DNA of 64,000 nucleotides from Qipengyuania sediminis (GTDB taxonomy: Bacteria; Pseudomonadota; Alphaproteobacteria; Sphingomonadales; Sphingomonadaceae). The stretch spans positions 434,001-498,000 of the forward strand of contig NZ_CP037948.1 of assembly GCF_004358425.1 (NCBI RefSeq), given 5' to 3'. Shown piece after piece: positions 11,667-20,398 of the stretch (position 1 is the first letter of the stretch; each line of letters opens with the position of its first letter). The position numbers were made by a program, and so were the translations under genes. The notes under the pieces are model-generated. The model searched no databases, was not told the origin of the DNA, and saw only the letters and a program-made list of their open reading frames with translations.

Positions 11667-12047
11667 ATGCGCGCACGCAAGCCGCGCAGCGGGATGAGCT
11701 TGCCGCAGACGATGCTTTGGCGCGAACTGGGCAAACGGCCCGGGGGCTTCAAATTCCGCCGTGACCGCCCCGCGGGCGAGCCCTCCACACTCCACTTCCA
11801 TTGCGCCTCATTGCGGCTGGACATCGAAGTTGATGGTTTCGCCCACGACAGCGCGCCAGCAGCGAAGCGCGATCAGCAGCGTTCGCAATGTCTGCGATCG
11901 CAGCGCGTCGCGGCTTCACGCGTGCCCGCCAGCGCAATTTTCGAAGATATCGAAGCAGTTGTCGTTCGGATCGTGCGGGTGTGCGAGGAACGCCGCCACG
12001 AGCTGGCCCCCCGCCGCGCAAGTCCTCCCCCTGCCGGGGAGGATTGA
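11667..12047 (+). CDS. DUF559-domain (Vsr-like PD-(D/E)XK) protein
   Basis: A 126-residue protein of the DUF559 type. Members share the fold of very-short-patch-repair endonucleases, but their biological role is not established. The recognisable core is MRARKPRSGMSLPQTMLWRE, then KFRRDRPAG, and the strand LRLDIEVDGFAHD carrying the acidic catalytic residues (ExDGxxH). The last part, SRVPASAIFEDIEAVV, is also typical. GTG codons at 11664 and 11640 are alternative starts. The gene is bracketed by inverted copies of a palindromic repeat, and its stop codon abuts the ispE GTG start, so the right repeat lies inside the end of the gene. This suggests a small mobile unit landed upstream of ispE. Confidence 0.7.
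   Translation: MRARKPRSGMSLPQTMLWRELGKRPGGFKFRRDRPAGEPSTLHFHCASLRLDIEVDGFAHDSAPAAKRDQQRSQCLRSQRVAASRVPASAIFEDIEAVVVRIVRVCEERRHELAPRRASPPPAGED
12021..12044. repeat. Right hairpin repeat flanking the DUF559 gene
   Basis: TCCTCCCC at 12023-12030 and GGGGAGGA at 12036-12043 form a perfect 8-bp stem with a CTGCC loop. It is the inverted counterpart of the hairpin at 11587. It overlaps the last codons of the DUF559 gene and ends 5 bp before the ispE start codon, where GGGGAGGA can also serve as the ispE ribosome-binding site. Confidence 0.6.
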
Positions 12048-12851
12048 GTGCGCGAGACCGCCTTTGCCAAAATCAACCTCGCCTTGCATGTGCGGGGGCG
12101 GCGGGGGGATGGGTATCACGAGCTTGAGACGCTGTTCGCCTTTGTCGATGAGGGCGACATTCTCGCCGCGCGCGTCGCGGAGCGGGATGCGCTGACGACT
12201 TTGGGCGAATTCGCGGAAGGGCTCGATCCGTTCGACAATCTTGTCGCGAAGGCGCTGGCCGTGCTGCCCCGGCCCGGGGGGCTGGCGATCACGCTCGAGA
12301 AGAACCTGCCCGTTGCGGCCGGGCTCGGCGGCGGGTCGGCGGATGCGGGGGCGGTGTTTCGATTGGTTCGCGAGCGCTATGGTTTGCCTGAGGGCTGGCG
12401 AAAGCGCGCGGCGAAGCTGGGTGCCGATGTGCCGGCTTGCGTTGAAAGCGTCACTGCGATCGGGCGCGGGACGGGGACCGAGCTGGAGCGTGCTGACGAC
12501 AGCCTGGCGGGAACCCCGGTGCTGCTCATTAATCCGCGCCGTCCGCTCGCGACCGGCCCGGTGTTCGCAGGTTGGGACGGGGTGGACCGCGGGCCGCTTC
12601 CCGATGGAGACGCGCGGACGATCGCGCTGCAAGGACGCAACGATCTCCAATCGATTGCCATCGCGCTGTGCCCGGTGATTGCCGAGGTTCTCGGGGCGCT
12701 CCGCGACACCACCCCGTGGCTCGCCCGCATGTCGGGGTCGGGGGCGACGTGTTTCGCGCTTTACGGACACGAGGGTGCGCGAGACACCGCTGCGCGCTTC
12801 ATGCAAGCGCAGCGACCCGATTGGTGGCAAATGACGGGGCGGCTGCGGTGA
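12048..12851 (+). CDS. ispE: 4-diphosphocytidyl-2-C-methyl-D-erythritol kinase
   Basis: Phosphorylates CDP-methylerythritol at the 2-hydroxyl in the non-mevalonate isoprenoid pathway. The 267-residue GHMP kinase starts with AFAKINLALHVRGRRGDGYHEL, has the ATP loop LPVAAGLGGGSADAGAVFRL near residue 90 and the late MSGSGATCFALY motif. The GTG start follows the DUF559 stop directly, and GGGGAGGA from the flanking repeat lies 4 bp upstream as ribosome-binding site. The last 4 bp overlap the GTG start of the N-formylglutamate amidohydrolase gene, so the two are translationally coupled. The gene is of normal length and looks intact. Confidence 0.96.
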   Translation: MRETAFAKINLALHVRGRRGDGYHELETLFAFVDEGDILAARVAERDALTTLGEFAEGLDPFDNLVAKALAVLPRPGGLAITLEKNLPVAAGLGGGSADAGAVFRLVRERYGLPEGWRKRAAKLGADVPACVESVTAIGRGTGTELERADDSLAGTPVLLINPRRPLATGPVFAGWDGVDRGPLPDGDARTIALQGRNDLQSIAIALCPVIAEVLGALRDTTPWLARMSGSGATCFALYGHEGARDTAARFMQAQRPDWWQMTGRLR

Positions 12852-13567
12852 CCGAACACGCCTTCCGCCGCGCCGGCAGGATCATTCCAGGCCGGATCGT
12901 CTGCGTCGCCGATCATGCGTCCAATTATGTGCCGCCGGACATCGATCTCGGCATCGACGCCGGTCTTCTCCGCGACCATATCGCGCTCGACATCGGGGTT
13001 GAGGGGATGGCCGAACACCTGGCGCAAAAGCACGGCCTCCCCGGACACATCGCCGCCGTCAGCCGGCTCGTCTGCGACTTCAATCGCGCGGAGCACGATC
13101 GGGCGGTGGTACCCGCGGTCAGCGACGGTCACGCGATCCCCGGCAATCAGGGCGCCGATATCGAGGCGCGGCTCGCGCGGTTCCATCGCCCCTACCACGC
13201 CGGGCTCGCCGCTTTCCTTGCCGAGGCAAAGCCGCGGCTGATTGTGGCGCTGCACAGCTTCACGCCGGCATTGAAGAGCGGCGGCGCGGCGCGGCCTTGG
13301 GAGGTCGCTCTGCTCTACAACACAGACGACCGCGCCGCGCGCCATGCCATTCGCCTGTTCGCCGGGGAAGGCTTCACGGTTGGCGACAACCAGCCCTATT
13401 CCGGCCGCGATCTCAATGCGACCATGGACCGCCATGCGGAAGCGTCCGGCGTTCCCTACCTCGCGATCGAGGTGCGGCAGGACCAGATCGACGACCGGCG
13501 GGGCCAGGCGCATTGGGCCGCTGTGATCGCGAAGGTCGCGAAAGAGACGCTGGCTCTGCTCGACTAG
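12848..13567 (+). CDS. N-formylglutamate amidohydrolase
   Basis: Family hydrolase that removes formate from N-formyl-L-glutamate or related N-formyl amino acids. The 239-residue protein has the family signatures IVCVADHASNYVPP near the N terminus, VCDFNR, the metal-region IVALHSFTP and YLAIEVRQDQI near the C terminus. No other histidine-degradation gene lies nearby, so the physiological substrate is open. The GTG start overlaps the ispE stop by 4 bp. A short gap of 38 bp separates it from nnr. Confidence 0.88.
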   Translation: MTEHAFRRAGRIIPGRIVCVADHASNYVPPDIDLGIDAGLLRDHIALDIGVEGMAEHLAQKHGLPGHIAAVSRLVCDFNRAEHDRAVVPAVSDGHAIPGNQGADIEARLARFHRPYHAGLAAFLAEAKPRLIVALHSFTPALKSGGAARPWEVALLYNTDDRAARHAIRLFAGEGFTVGDNQPYSGRDLNATMDRHAEASGVPYLAIEVRQDQIDDRRGQAHWAAVIAKVAKETLALLD

Positions 13568-13605
13568 GCTGGACGCGCAGGTCGGCGCGTGGCAGCCGCC
13601 TCGCC

Positions 13606-14988
13606 ATGGCGCAGCCCGTTCTCACCGCCGCCGCGATCCGCGCTGCCGAACGGCTGAGCGGCGAAAGCGAAAGCGCGCTCATGGCGCGCGCCGGGGCAGG
13701 GGCGGCGGAATGGGTCTGGCGGGTCGCGGCCGGGCGCGCGGTCACGGTGCTCGCCGGTCCCGGCAACAATGGCGGTGATGGCTATGTCGTCGCGGAGCAT
13801 TTGCGCGCACGCGGGCTCGATGTCGCGGTGGTCGCCCCGGCGGATCCCGTGACCGTGGTCGCACAGGACGCGCGGGCGGGCTATGCCGGCACGATACACA
13901 CCGCGCTGGGCAGGCGGAGCGGGGGCGTGCTGGTCGATGCGCTGTTCGGCCATGGCCTCGCCCGCCCGCTCGCCTCGCCCTTCGCAGAGCTCCTCTCGCA
14001 ATCGATCGGAGCGCACGATTATCGTGTCGCGGTAGACCTTCCGAGCGGCGTCGTCAGCGATAGCGGCGCATGGCTTGGCGTGCCCTGGACGGCGCAGCTC
14101 ACCCTAGCCCTGGGTGCATGGAAGCCCGCGCATTGGTTGATGCCCGCCGCGGCCGCGATGGGTCAGCGGCGGCTGGTCGAGATCGGCCTTCCGCCGCAGC
14201 CCGGCAGCGCGCACCTGTCCGAAAGGCCCCGGCTTCGGGCCCCCGCGGCGGAAAGCCACAAATACACGCGGGGCCTGGTCGCCATCGTTGCGGGGCGGAT
14301 GCCGGGCGCATCGCTGCTCGCAGGCGAAGCCGCGATGCATGCGGGGGCGGGCTATGTGAAGCTTTTCGCTGAAACCGGGCCTGCCGCCGCGCCCCCCGAA
14401 CTCGTGGTCGACACCGCGCCGCTGACCGAAGTGCTGGCCGACCGGCGGATCGCCGCGGTGGTCGTCGGGCCGGGGCTTGGGCGGGACGAGATCGCCCGCG
14501 CCCGCCTCGCCGCCGTGCTCGACGCCCGGCACCCGGCCGTGCTCGATGCCGATGCGCTGCACCTTCTCGATTGGGATGCGATCGAAGGCGTCGATGCGGC
14601 GAAGCTGCTGCTGACCCCGCACGAAGGCGAACTTGGGTCCCTATGCCGCGCTTTCGGTGTGGATGCGGAGGCAAAGCCCGCCCGCGCCCAGGCCTTGCGC
14701 GATGCGACAGGCGCAAGCGTGCTGGCAAAGGGACCCGACACGCTTCTTGCACCGGCGGGCGGGGGCTTGGTCTATCTGCCGCCCGCACCCTCCTGGCTGT
14801 CGGTAGCAGGAAGCGGCGATGTGCTCGCGGGGATCGCCGGGGCGCGGCTGGCAGGCAATGGCGACGCGGCGCTCGCGGGAGAAGAGGCGGCCTGGCTCCA
14901 CCGCGAAGCCGCCCGGATCGCGGGCGCGAGTTTCACCGCCGGCGGGCTAGCCCGCGCGGTTCGCCAAGCGGTCGCGGCCTTACTGTGA
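13606..14988 (+). CDS. nnr: Bifunctional NAD(P)H-hydrate epimerase/dehydratase
   Basis: Repairs hydrated NADH and NADPH: the N-terminal domain epimerises R- and S-NAD(P)HX, and the C-terminal domain dehydrates S-NAD(P)HX with ADP. In the 460-residue protein the epimerase half shows LAGPGNNGGDGYVVAEHL near residue 50 and a VDALFGHGL motif. The dehydratase half shows KYTRGLVAIVAGRMPGA, LLTPHEGEL, AKGPDTLLA and the nucleotide-binding VAGSGDVLAGIAGA near residue 405. ATG 13606 gives the usual short N terminus (MAQPVLTAAAIRAAE). The 3' end overlaps the next gene by 4 bp (GTGA). Confidence 0.95.
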   Translation: MAQPVLTAAAIRAAERLSGESESALMARAGAGAAEWVWRVAAGRAVTVLAGPGNNGGDGYVVAEHLRARGLDVAVVAPADPVTVVAQDARAGYAGTIHTALGRRSGGVLVDALFGHGLARPLASPFAELLSQSIGAHDYRVAVDLPSGVVSDSGAWLGVPWTAQLTLALGAWKPAHWLMPAAAAMGQRRLVEIGLPPQPGSAHLSERPRLRAPAAESHKYTRGLVAIVAGRMPGASLLAGEAAMHAGAGYVKLFAETGPAAAPPELVVDTAPLTEVLADRRIAAVVVGPGLGRDEIARARLAAVLDARHPAVLDADALHLLDWDAIEGVDAAKLLLTPHEGELGSLCRAFGVDAEAKPARAQALRDATGASVLAKGPDTLLAPAGGGLVYLPPAPSWLSVAGSGDVLAGIAGARLAGNGDAALAGEEAAWLHREAARIAGASFTAGGLARAVRQAVAALL

Positions 14989-16175
14989 GCGATCCGGTCC
15001 TGCGCATTGCCGCCAAGGGTGACGGGGTCACCGCAACGGGGCGGCATGTGCCTTTCGGGGTGCCTGGCGACACGGTTGAATCCGATGGCAGGCTGACGCC
15101 GGGCCCGCATCGTGCCACACCGCCGTGCCGCCATTTCCCCGAATGCGGCGGGTGCCAGCTTCAGCATGCCGACGAGCCCGCGCTGGCGCAATTCGTGACC
15201 CAGCGCGTGCTCTTTGCCGCCGAAAGCCAAGGCCTCAGCGCACGCGAAGTGCTGCCGGTCCATCTCTCTCCGCCCCGCACGCGCCGCCGTGCAACCTTGC
15301 ATGGCCAGCGATCGGGGAAGGGGGCAGTGCTGGGCTTCCGCGCAGAAGGCTCTCACCATATCGTAGATATGCGCGAATGCCATGTCCTGCTGCCCGCATT
15401 GTTCGCGCTGGTTGCGCCGCTGCGCGCCTTGATCGCCGGATGGGGCTCCCGGGCGCCGGTCGATGTGTCGCTCGCTCTCACCGATCAGGGGGTCGATTGC
15501 GGGCTCTGCGGGCTCGCGGCGGAGGGGCTGGGGCCAACCGAAGCCCTGCTCGACTTTGCGCGCGCGGAGGGCCTCGCCCGGCTGTCGCTTGACGATGGCT
15601 TCGGAGCGCGCGCGCTGTGGGAGCCGCAGCCGGTTACGGTCACGATCGGCAATGTTCCCGTGGCGCTTCCGCCGGGAGGTTTCCTGCAGGCGACCGCGGA
15701 CGGGGAGTCGATGCTCTCATCGGATGCGCGCACGTCCCTGACCGGGGCGCGCACCATCGCGGACCTTTTCGCAGGCCTCGGCACCTTTGCCTTCGCCTTG
15801 TCGCCGCGCGCGAAGGTCCTGGCGGTTGAGGCCGCACGCGAAGCGCATCTCGCTTGCAAGGCTGCCGCGGCTGCAAGCAGGCGGCCTGTCCACGCGCTGC
15901 ACCGCGATCTTTTCCGTGCGCCGCTCCAACCCGCCGAGCTCGACCGCTTCGAGGCCGTGCTGCTCGACCCGCCCCGGGCCGGAGCGCGCGATCAGGTGGC
16001 CGCGCTCGCTGCCGGCACGGTGCCGCGCATCGCCTATATCAGCTGTAATCCCGCCAGCTGGGCCCGGGATGCAAAGGTGCTGGTGGACGCCGGCTATCGG
16101 CTCGAAACCGTGCGCCCGGTTGGCCAGTTCCGCTGGTCGACCCATGTCGAACTGACGAGCCTGTTCGTTCGCTAG
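14985..16175 (+). CDS. Class I SAM-dependent 5-methyluridine RNA methyltransferase (TrmA/RlmC/RlmD type)
   Basis: Methylates C5 of a uridine in tRNA or 23S rRNA. The 396-residue protein has the cysteine cluster CRHFPECGGCQLQH near residue 45, typical of the Fe-S binding site of RlmD-like enzymes. Then come the SAM site IADLFAGLGTFAFAL, the LLDPPRAGA motif and the catalytic-cysteine motif ISCNPASWARD. The TRAM domain usually at the N terminus is shortened. The exact target base cannot be told from sequence; a single alphaproteobacterial enzyme often serves. Its stop overlaps that of the convergent acyl carrier protein gene by 4 bp (CTAG). Confidence 0.92.
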   Translation: MSDPVLRIAAKGDGVTATGRHVPFGVPGDTVESDGRLTPGPHRATPPCRHFPECGGCQLQHADEPALAQFVTQRVLFAAESQGLSAREVLPVHLSPPRTRRRATLHGQRSGKGAVLGFRAEGSHHIVDMRECHVLLPALFALVAPLRALIAGWGSRAPVDVSLALTDQGVDCGLCGLAAEGLGPTEALLDFARAEGLARLSLDDGFGARALWEPQPVTVTIGNVPVALPPGGFLQATADGESMLSSDARTSLTGARTIADLFAGLGTFAFALSPRAKVLAVEAAREAHLACKAAAAASRRPVHALHRDLFRAPLQPAELDRFEAVLLDPPRAGARDQVAALAAGTVPRIAYISCNPASWARDAKVLVDAGYRLETVRPVGQFRWSTHVELTSLFVR

Positions 16176-16468
16176 GCGATCGCCTTGGCCTCCACGAAGG
16201 CGAGCAGCGCGCCATAGCTTTCGAGCATCTCGCCCTCCACCTCGTCGTCCTCGATGGTGATTGAGAGCCGGTCCTCGATCTCGGTCAGCAGCGCGGCAAC
16301 CGCCATGCTGTCAAGCTCGGGCAGATGGCCGAACAGCCCCGATCCGGCCGTGTATTGCGCGACGTCATCGGCATCGAGCCCGAGCACCGCCACGAGCACG
16401 CGGCGCAATTCGCTATCGATCGTGGCGCGCGAGGGGCCGAGGGCATCGGCGGCGCTGTGTGGCGTCAT
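16172..16468 (-). CDS. Acyl carrier protein, probably exosortase-A associated
   Basis: A 98-residue phosphopantetheine-binding carrier protein. The attachment serine is in LPELDSMAVAALLTEIED (DSM instead of the usual DSL), and the acidic C-terminal helix region EDRLSITIEDDEVEGEML follows. ATG 16468 is preferred because GAGGGAA lies 6 bp upstream; ATG 16471 directly before it is equally possible. It is divergent from an exosortase-A-type acyl-CoA ligase and decarboxylase, which suggests a dedicated carrier protein for that pathway and not the fatty-acid-synthesis AcpP. Confidence 0.88.
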   Translation of the reverse strand: MTPHSAADALGPSRATIDSELRRVLVAVLGLDADDVAQYTAGSGLFGHLPELDSMAVAALLTEIEDRLSITIEDDEVEGEMLESYGALLAFVEAKAIA

Positions 16469-16578
16469 CATTTCCCTCGGTAGGCGCAGCAAAGCTAGCG
16501 CGCCCCTAGCCATGCGGCGGGGGCCGCGCAAGCTGCGCGGGGCTTGCAGATCGCCGGGGCCGCAGTGATAGCGCAGCG

Positions 16579-18075
16579 GTGACCGGCCCCGATCCGACCC
16601 CTTACCCGATCGATCACGTCATGCGCGGCGCGCCCGACGCCCCGGCGCTGGTGCTGAAGGACCGGACGCTGACCTATGCCGAGACGGAGCGCGGTGTCGC
16701 CGGATTGGCGGGCTGGTTGCGCGCCAGGGCGTCCGAGCCGGGCGCGCGGGTCGCGAGCTGGGCTTCTAAGGGTTGGCTCACGAGCCTGCTGCCACTCGCC
16801 GCACCCCGCGCGGGGCTGGTGCATGTGCCGATCAATCCCTTGCTGAAGCACGCGCAGGCCGCGCACATCCTGGCCGACAGCGAGGCGAGCCTCCTGATCG
16901 CTACGCCCGCGCGGCTTGCGACGCTGGGACCCGGCGACGTGCCGCTTGGCTGCGTGACCATCGAGGAGGGCTCGGAATTCGCCGGGCCGCCACTCGCGCC
17001 GTCAAGCGCCGATCCCGCCACCCTTGCCGCAATCCTCTACACCTCGGGTTCGACGGGCAAGCCCAAGGGGGTGATGCTGAGCCACGCGAACCTCTGGCTG
17101 GGGGCGGTGAGCGTTGCCCACTACCTTGCTCTGGCACCTGACGATGTCACGCTGGCGGTGCTGCCTTATGCCTTCGATTACGGGCAAAACCAGCTGCTCA
17201 GCACCTGGTATGCGGGGGGGCGGGTGGTGCCGCTCGACTACCTTATGCCGCAAGACGTCGTGCGGGCCGCAACGCGGCACCAGGCGACCACCCTCGCCGC
17301 GGTGCCGCCGCTATGGTGGCAGCTGGTCGAGGCGGCTTGGCCGGAAAGCTCGGTGCGCTCGTTGCGCCGCATCACCAACAGTGGCGGCGCTTTGACGCCC
17401 GAACTCGTACGCCGCTTGCGCGCCCGCCTCGGGCGGGCGAAGCTGTTCGCCATGTATGGCCTTACCGAAGCCTTCCGCTCGACCTATCTCGACCCCGCGC
17501 TGGTGGACACGCACCCTGCCAGCATCGGCACTGCGATCCCCTTTGCCGAGGTGTTGGTCGTGCGCGCTGATGGCAGCATCGCCGAAGCTGAGGAGGAAGG
17601 CGAACTGGTTCATGCGGGGCCGCTGGTGGCTCAGGGCTACTGGCGCGATCCCCAGCGCTCTGCCGAGCGCTTCCGCCCCGCTCCCGCCGCCAGCCGCTTT
17701 GGCGGGATCGCGGTGTGGTCGGGCGACCGCGTGGTGCGCGGCACCGATGGATTGCTGCGCTTCGTCGGCAGGCGCGATGCCATGATCAAAAGCGCGGGCC
17801 ACCGCATCAGCCCGCAAGAGATTGAGGACGCCGCGATCGCCACGGGCCTCGTCTCGCAAGTCGCGGCCTTCGGCGCGGCGGATGAGCGGTTGGGCCAGGC
17901 GATCGTACTGGTGGCCCTGGGCGATGGCGGCGCGGATCAAGCCTTGCGCGCTGCTCTGACGAAAGCGCTACCGGGTTACATGCAACCCCACCGCATCGAA
18001 TGGCGGGCGCACTTGTCGCTTAGCCCCAACGGCAAGCTCGATCGCGCGGCACTCGCGGCGGAGCTCGGCGCGTGA
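16579..18075 (+). CDS. Acyl-CoA ligase (AMP-forming), exosortase A system-associated
   Basis: Adenylate-forming enzyme of the type found next to exosortase A genes; its acyl substrate is unknown. The 498-residue protein has the phosphate loop ILYTSGSTGKPKGVMLSHANL near residue 155, FAMYGLTEAFRSTYLDP, SGDRVVRG and the hinge RRDAMIKSAGHRISPQEIE, and ends with SPNGKLDRAAL carrying the catalytic lysine. The GTG start lies 110 bp from the divergent acyl carrier protein gene. The stop overlaps the decarboxylase start by 4 bp, so ligase and decarboxylase are one operon. The remaining exosortase A genes are not in this window. Confidence 0.9.
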   Translation: MTGPDPTPYPIDHVMRGAPDAPALVLKDRTLTYAETERGVAGLAGWLRARASEPGARVASWASKGWLTSLLPLAAPRAGLVHVPINPLLKHAQAAHILADSEASLLIATPARLATLGPGDVPLGCVTIEEGSEFAGPPLAPSSADPATLAAILYTSGSTGKPKGVMLSHANLWLGAVSVAHYLALAPDDVTLAVLPYAFDYGQNQLLSTWYAGGRVVPLDYLMPQDVVRAATRHQATTLAAVPPLWWQLVEAAWPESSVRSLRRITNSGGALTPELVRRLRARLGRAKLFAMYGLTEAFRSTYLDPALVDTHPASIGTAIPFAEVLVVRADGSIAEAEEEGELVHAGPLVAQGYWRDPQRSAERFRPAPAASRFGGIAVWSGDRVVRGTDGLLRFVGRRDAMIKSAGHRISPQEIEDAAIATGLVSQVAAFGAADERLGQAIVLVALGDGGADQALRAALTKALPGYMQPHRIEWRAHLSLSPNGKLDRAALAAELGA

Positions 18076-19298
18076 GTCCGAAGCCGCTCGGCCCCGTCCC
18101 CCCCGGGTTCCAGATAACCGACGGCGAACTCGCAATCGCTGGCCACCGCGCATCCGAACTGGCCAGGGCCGGCACCCCGCTGTTCGTTTACTCGAGCGCG
18201 ATGATCGAAGCGCGCGTTGCGGCGCTGCGCGAGGCGCTCCCGGCAAGGGTTGGCGTCCATTACGCGATCAAGGCCAACCCCTTTCCGCCCTTGCTCCGCC
18301 TGATGGCGCAGCTTTGTGATGGGCTCGATATCGCATCGGCCGGAGAGCTGGACATGGCGCTCGGTGCTGGTGCCGACGCGTCGGCGATCAGCTTCGCGGG
18401 ACCCGGCAAAAGCGATGCGGAGCTGGAGGCTGCCATCGGCGCCGGGGTCACGATCAATCTCGAAAGCGCGCGCGAAGCCGACCGCGCGCTTGCGATCGCC
18501 GCGCGCCTGGGCGTGCCGCCTAAACTCGCCGTCCGGGTGAACCCCGCCTTCGACCTGCGCGGATCGGGCATGAAGATGGGCGGGCGCGCCTCGCCCTTCG
18601 GGATCGACGAGGCGCGCGCCGCCGATGTCATCCGAAGGGTCGCGGCATTCGGCGCGGACTATCGTGGTCTGCACATCTATGCAGGCTCGCAATCGCTCGA
18701 CAGCGGAGCGATCGTCGCGGCGCAGGCTGCGACCCTCGCGCTTGCGGAGCGGCTGGCCCAGGAAAGCGGGTATCCGCCCCCCGCGGTCAATCTCGGCGGG
18801 GGCTTCGGCATCCCCTATTTCGCCGGCGACCGCCCGGTCGATATTGCGGCGGTCGGGTCTGCGCTCGGCGAGGCAATGGCCGCTTCGCCGCTGACCGCCG
18901 CAGGCACGCGCTACCATCTCGAACTCGGGCGCTGGCTGGTGGGCGAGGCGGGGGTTTACCTAACCTGTATTCTCGACCGTAAGGAGAGCGGAGGCGAGAC
19001 TTTTTTAGTCACCGACGGCGGGCTTCACCATCAGCTTGCCGCCAGCGGCAATTTCGGCACGGTCGTAAGACGCAACTATCCTGTCGCGATCGCCACCAGG
19101 ATGGACGCGCCGCCGCAGGAGGTCGCGCATATCGTCGGCTGCCTTTGCACCCCGCTCGATCGCCTTGCCGAGCGTGCCCCGGTGCCCCGCGCCGAGATAG
19201 GCGATCTGGTCGCCGTGTTCTGCGCGGGCGCCTATGGCGCGAGTGCCAGCCCGGCGGGCTTTCTCGGCCACGGGCCCGCGGCGGAAGTGCTTGTATGA
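18072..19298 (+). CDS. PLP-dependent decarboxylase, exosortase A system-associated
   Basis: Fold-type III PLP decarboxylase related to diaminopimelate decarboxylase. The 408-residue protein has the PLP lysine in HYAIKANPFP (K67), GLDIASAGEL, GLHIYAGSQ, the phosphate-binding VNLGGGFGIPYF, and the C-terminal GDLVAVFCAGAYGASASPAGFLG. The subgroup is recognised by its fixed partnership with the acyl-CoA ligase directly upstream. Its amino-acid substrate is not known. The GTG start overlaps the ligase stop. It is one of three fold-III decarboxylases in the window, with the two polyamine genes at 53-56 kb. Confidence 0.9.
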   Translation: MSPKPLGPVPPGFQITDGELAIAGHRASELARAGTPLFVYSSAMIEARVAALREALPARVGVHYAIKANPFPPLLRLMAQLCDGLDIASAGELDMALGAGADASAISFAGPGKSDAELEAAIGAGVTINLESAREADRALAIAARLGVPPKLAVRVNPAFDLRGSGMKMGGRASPFGIDEARAADVIRRVAAFGADYRGLHIYAGSQSLDSGAIVAAQAATLALAERLAQESGYPPPAVNLGGGFGIPYFAGDRPVDIAAVGSALGEAMAASPLTAAGTRYHLELGRWLVGEAGVYLTCILDRKESGGETFLVTDGGLHHQLAASGNFGTVVRRNYPVAIATRMDAPPQEVAHIVGCLCTPLDRLAERAPVPRAEIGDLVAVFCAGAYGASASPAGFLGHGPAAEVLV

Positions 19299-19338
19299 AC
19301 CCTTAACCGCGTGCTTAGCGGCGCAGGGGGAGGCTGCG

Positions 19339-19620
19339 ATGGGCGAAGAGGACCATGACCAGGAAAGCGGGGGTGATGCCGGCTACGGGCTTGCCGAAGC
19401 GCAGATTGCCGCGATCGAGGAAGCCTTTGCCGAACGCGACCGAACGCTCGCCCGGTTGCGCCGCGAGGTCGATGACCTCCGCGCAGCTTCCAACCCCGGG
19501 ACCGAGTTCGAACAGCGTCTCAGCCAAATCGAAGCCCGGCTGGAACAGCAGGACCAGGCGCTGAAGCATATGCTCCAGCGCCTGATCGGTTTTTTCGGCG
19601 GTAACGGCGAAGCGCCCTAG
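19339..19620 (+). CDS. Short coiled-coil protein of unknown function
   Basis: A 93-residue acidic protein. After a glycine- and glutamate-rich start it forms a predicted coiled coil from about residue 22 to 80 (AQIAAIEEAFAERDRTLARLRREVDDL and QRLSQIEARLEQQDQALKHMLQRL). There are no cysteines, signal peptide or membrane segment. The length and heptads recall SlyX-like small coiled coils, but no family match can be claimed. ATG 19339 follows GGGGGAGG. The stop overlaps that of the convergent pirin gene by 4 bp (CTAG). Confidence 0.65.
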   Translation: MGEEDHDQESGGDAGYGLAEAQIAAIEEAFAERDRTLARLRREVDDLRAASNPGTEFEQRLSQIEARLEQQDQALKHMLQRLIGFFGGNGEAP

Positions 19621-20315
19621 CGGGCGTCCACCAAGACCAGCTCGGCGTCTTCGAGCGCCTCGACGGTGATCTCGCTTTCGCCGGTGACGGCTATCCCGTC
19701 GCGGGGTTGCGCATCGATCCCGTTCACCCGGATGCGGCCTTTGGGGGCGACGAGATATTGGTGACGCTCAGGCGCGGTGCGCCACACCGCGCTCTGCCCC
19801 GCGGCGAGCGTCGCGGCGGCGACATCGGCATCGGCGCGGATCGGCAAAGCTCCACCAGCCTCGCCTCGCCCGCTCGCGAGCACCTCGAAACCTCCTTCGC
19901 GCGCGGCCTTGGGGAAGGCGCGCTGGCCCCACGAGGGCGCTTCGCCGCGGCGGTCGGGGATAATCCAGATTTGGAACAGCGTAGTCGCCTCGTCCTCGAC
20001 GTTGAATTCGGCGTGGGTGATGCCGGTGCCGGCACTCATCACCTGCACGTCACCCGCCTCGGTGCGGCCCTTATTGCCGAGCGAATCCTGATGCGTGATC
20101 GCGCCGGTGCGAACGAAGGTGACGATCTCCATGTCGCTGTGCGGATGCGGCGGAAAGCCGCTGTTCGCTGCGATGGTATCGTCGTTCCATACCCGGATCG
20201 CGCCCCAGCCCATGCGGGCAGGATCGTGATAGCCGGCGAAGCTGAAATGATGCCGCGCGTCCAGCCAGCCGTGATTGGCGTGCCCGAGGCTCGCGAAAGG
20301 TCGGATATCGATCAT
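19617..20315 (-). CDS. Pirin-family protein (YhaK-like bicupin)
   Basis: A 232-residue pirin-type bicupin. The N-terminal cupin contains the metal-ligand pattern GFPPHPHSDMEIVTFVRTG (HxH), then AGDVQVMSAGTGITHAEFN with further His and Glu ligands. The second cupin is shorter and lacks a clear ligand set. Some relatives have quercetin 2,3-dioxygenase activity; the native substrate is unknown. ATG 20315 gives the conserved start MIDIRPFASLGHANHGWLDA. Upstream lies a REP-like repeat pair that separates it from zapE on the same strand. Confidence 0.88.
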   Translation of the reverse strand: MIDIRPFASLGHANHGWLDARHHFSFAGYHDPARMGWGAIRVWNDDTIAANSGFPPHPHSDMEIVTFVRTGAITHQDSLGNKGRTEAGDVQVMSAGTGITHAEFNVEDEATTLFQIWIIPDRRGEAPSWGQRAFPKAAREGGFEVLASGRGEAGGALPIRADADVAAATLAAGQSAVWRTAPERHQYLVAPKGRIRVNGIDAQPRDGIAVTGESEITVEALEDAELVLVDAR

Positions 20316-20398
20316 GGGTCGTCTCACCTCGGCGGGGTGTTGCCGCCGGTATGAGGGTGATGTGGGAAAAGCTTCCGTGGGGGTCAAGCGTAGTGCAG

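Noticed and set aside
19299..19338. TTAA...TTAG resembling a CtrA binding site before the coiled-coil gene
   Set aside because: The spacer is 8 bp instead of 7 and the second half does not match TTAA.
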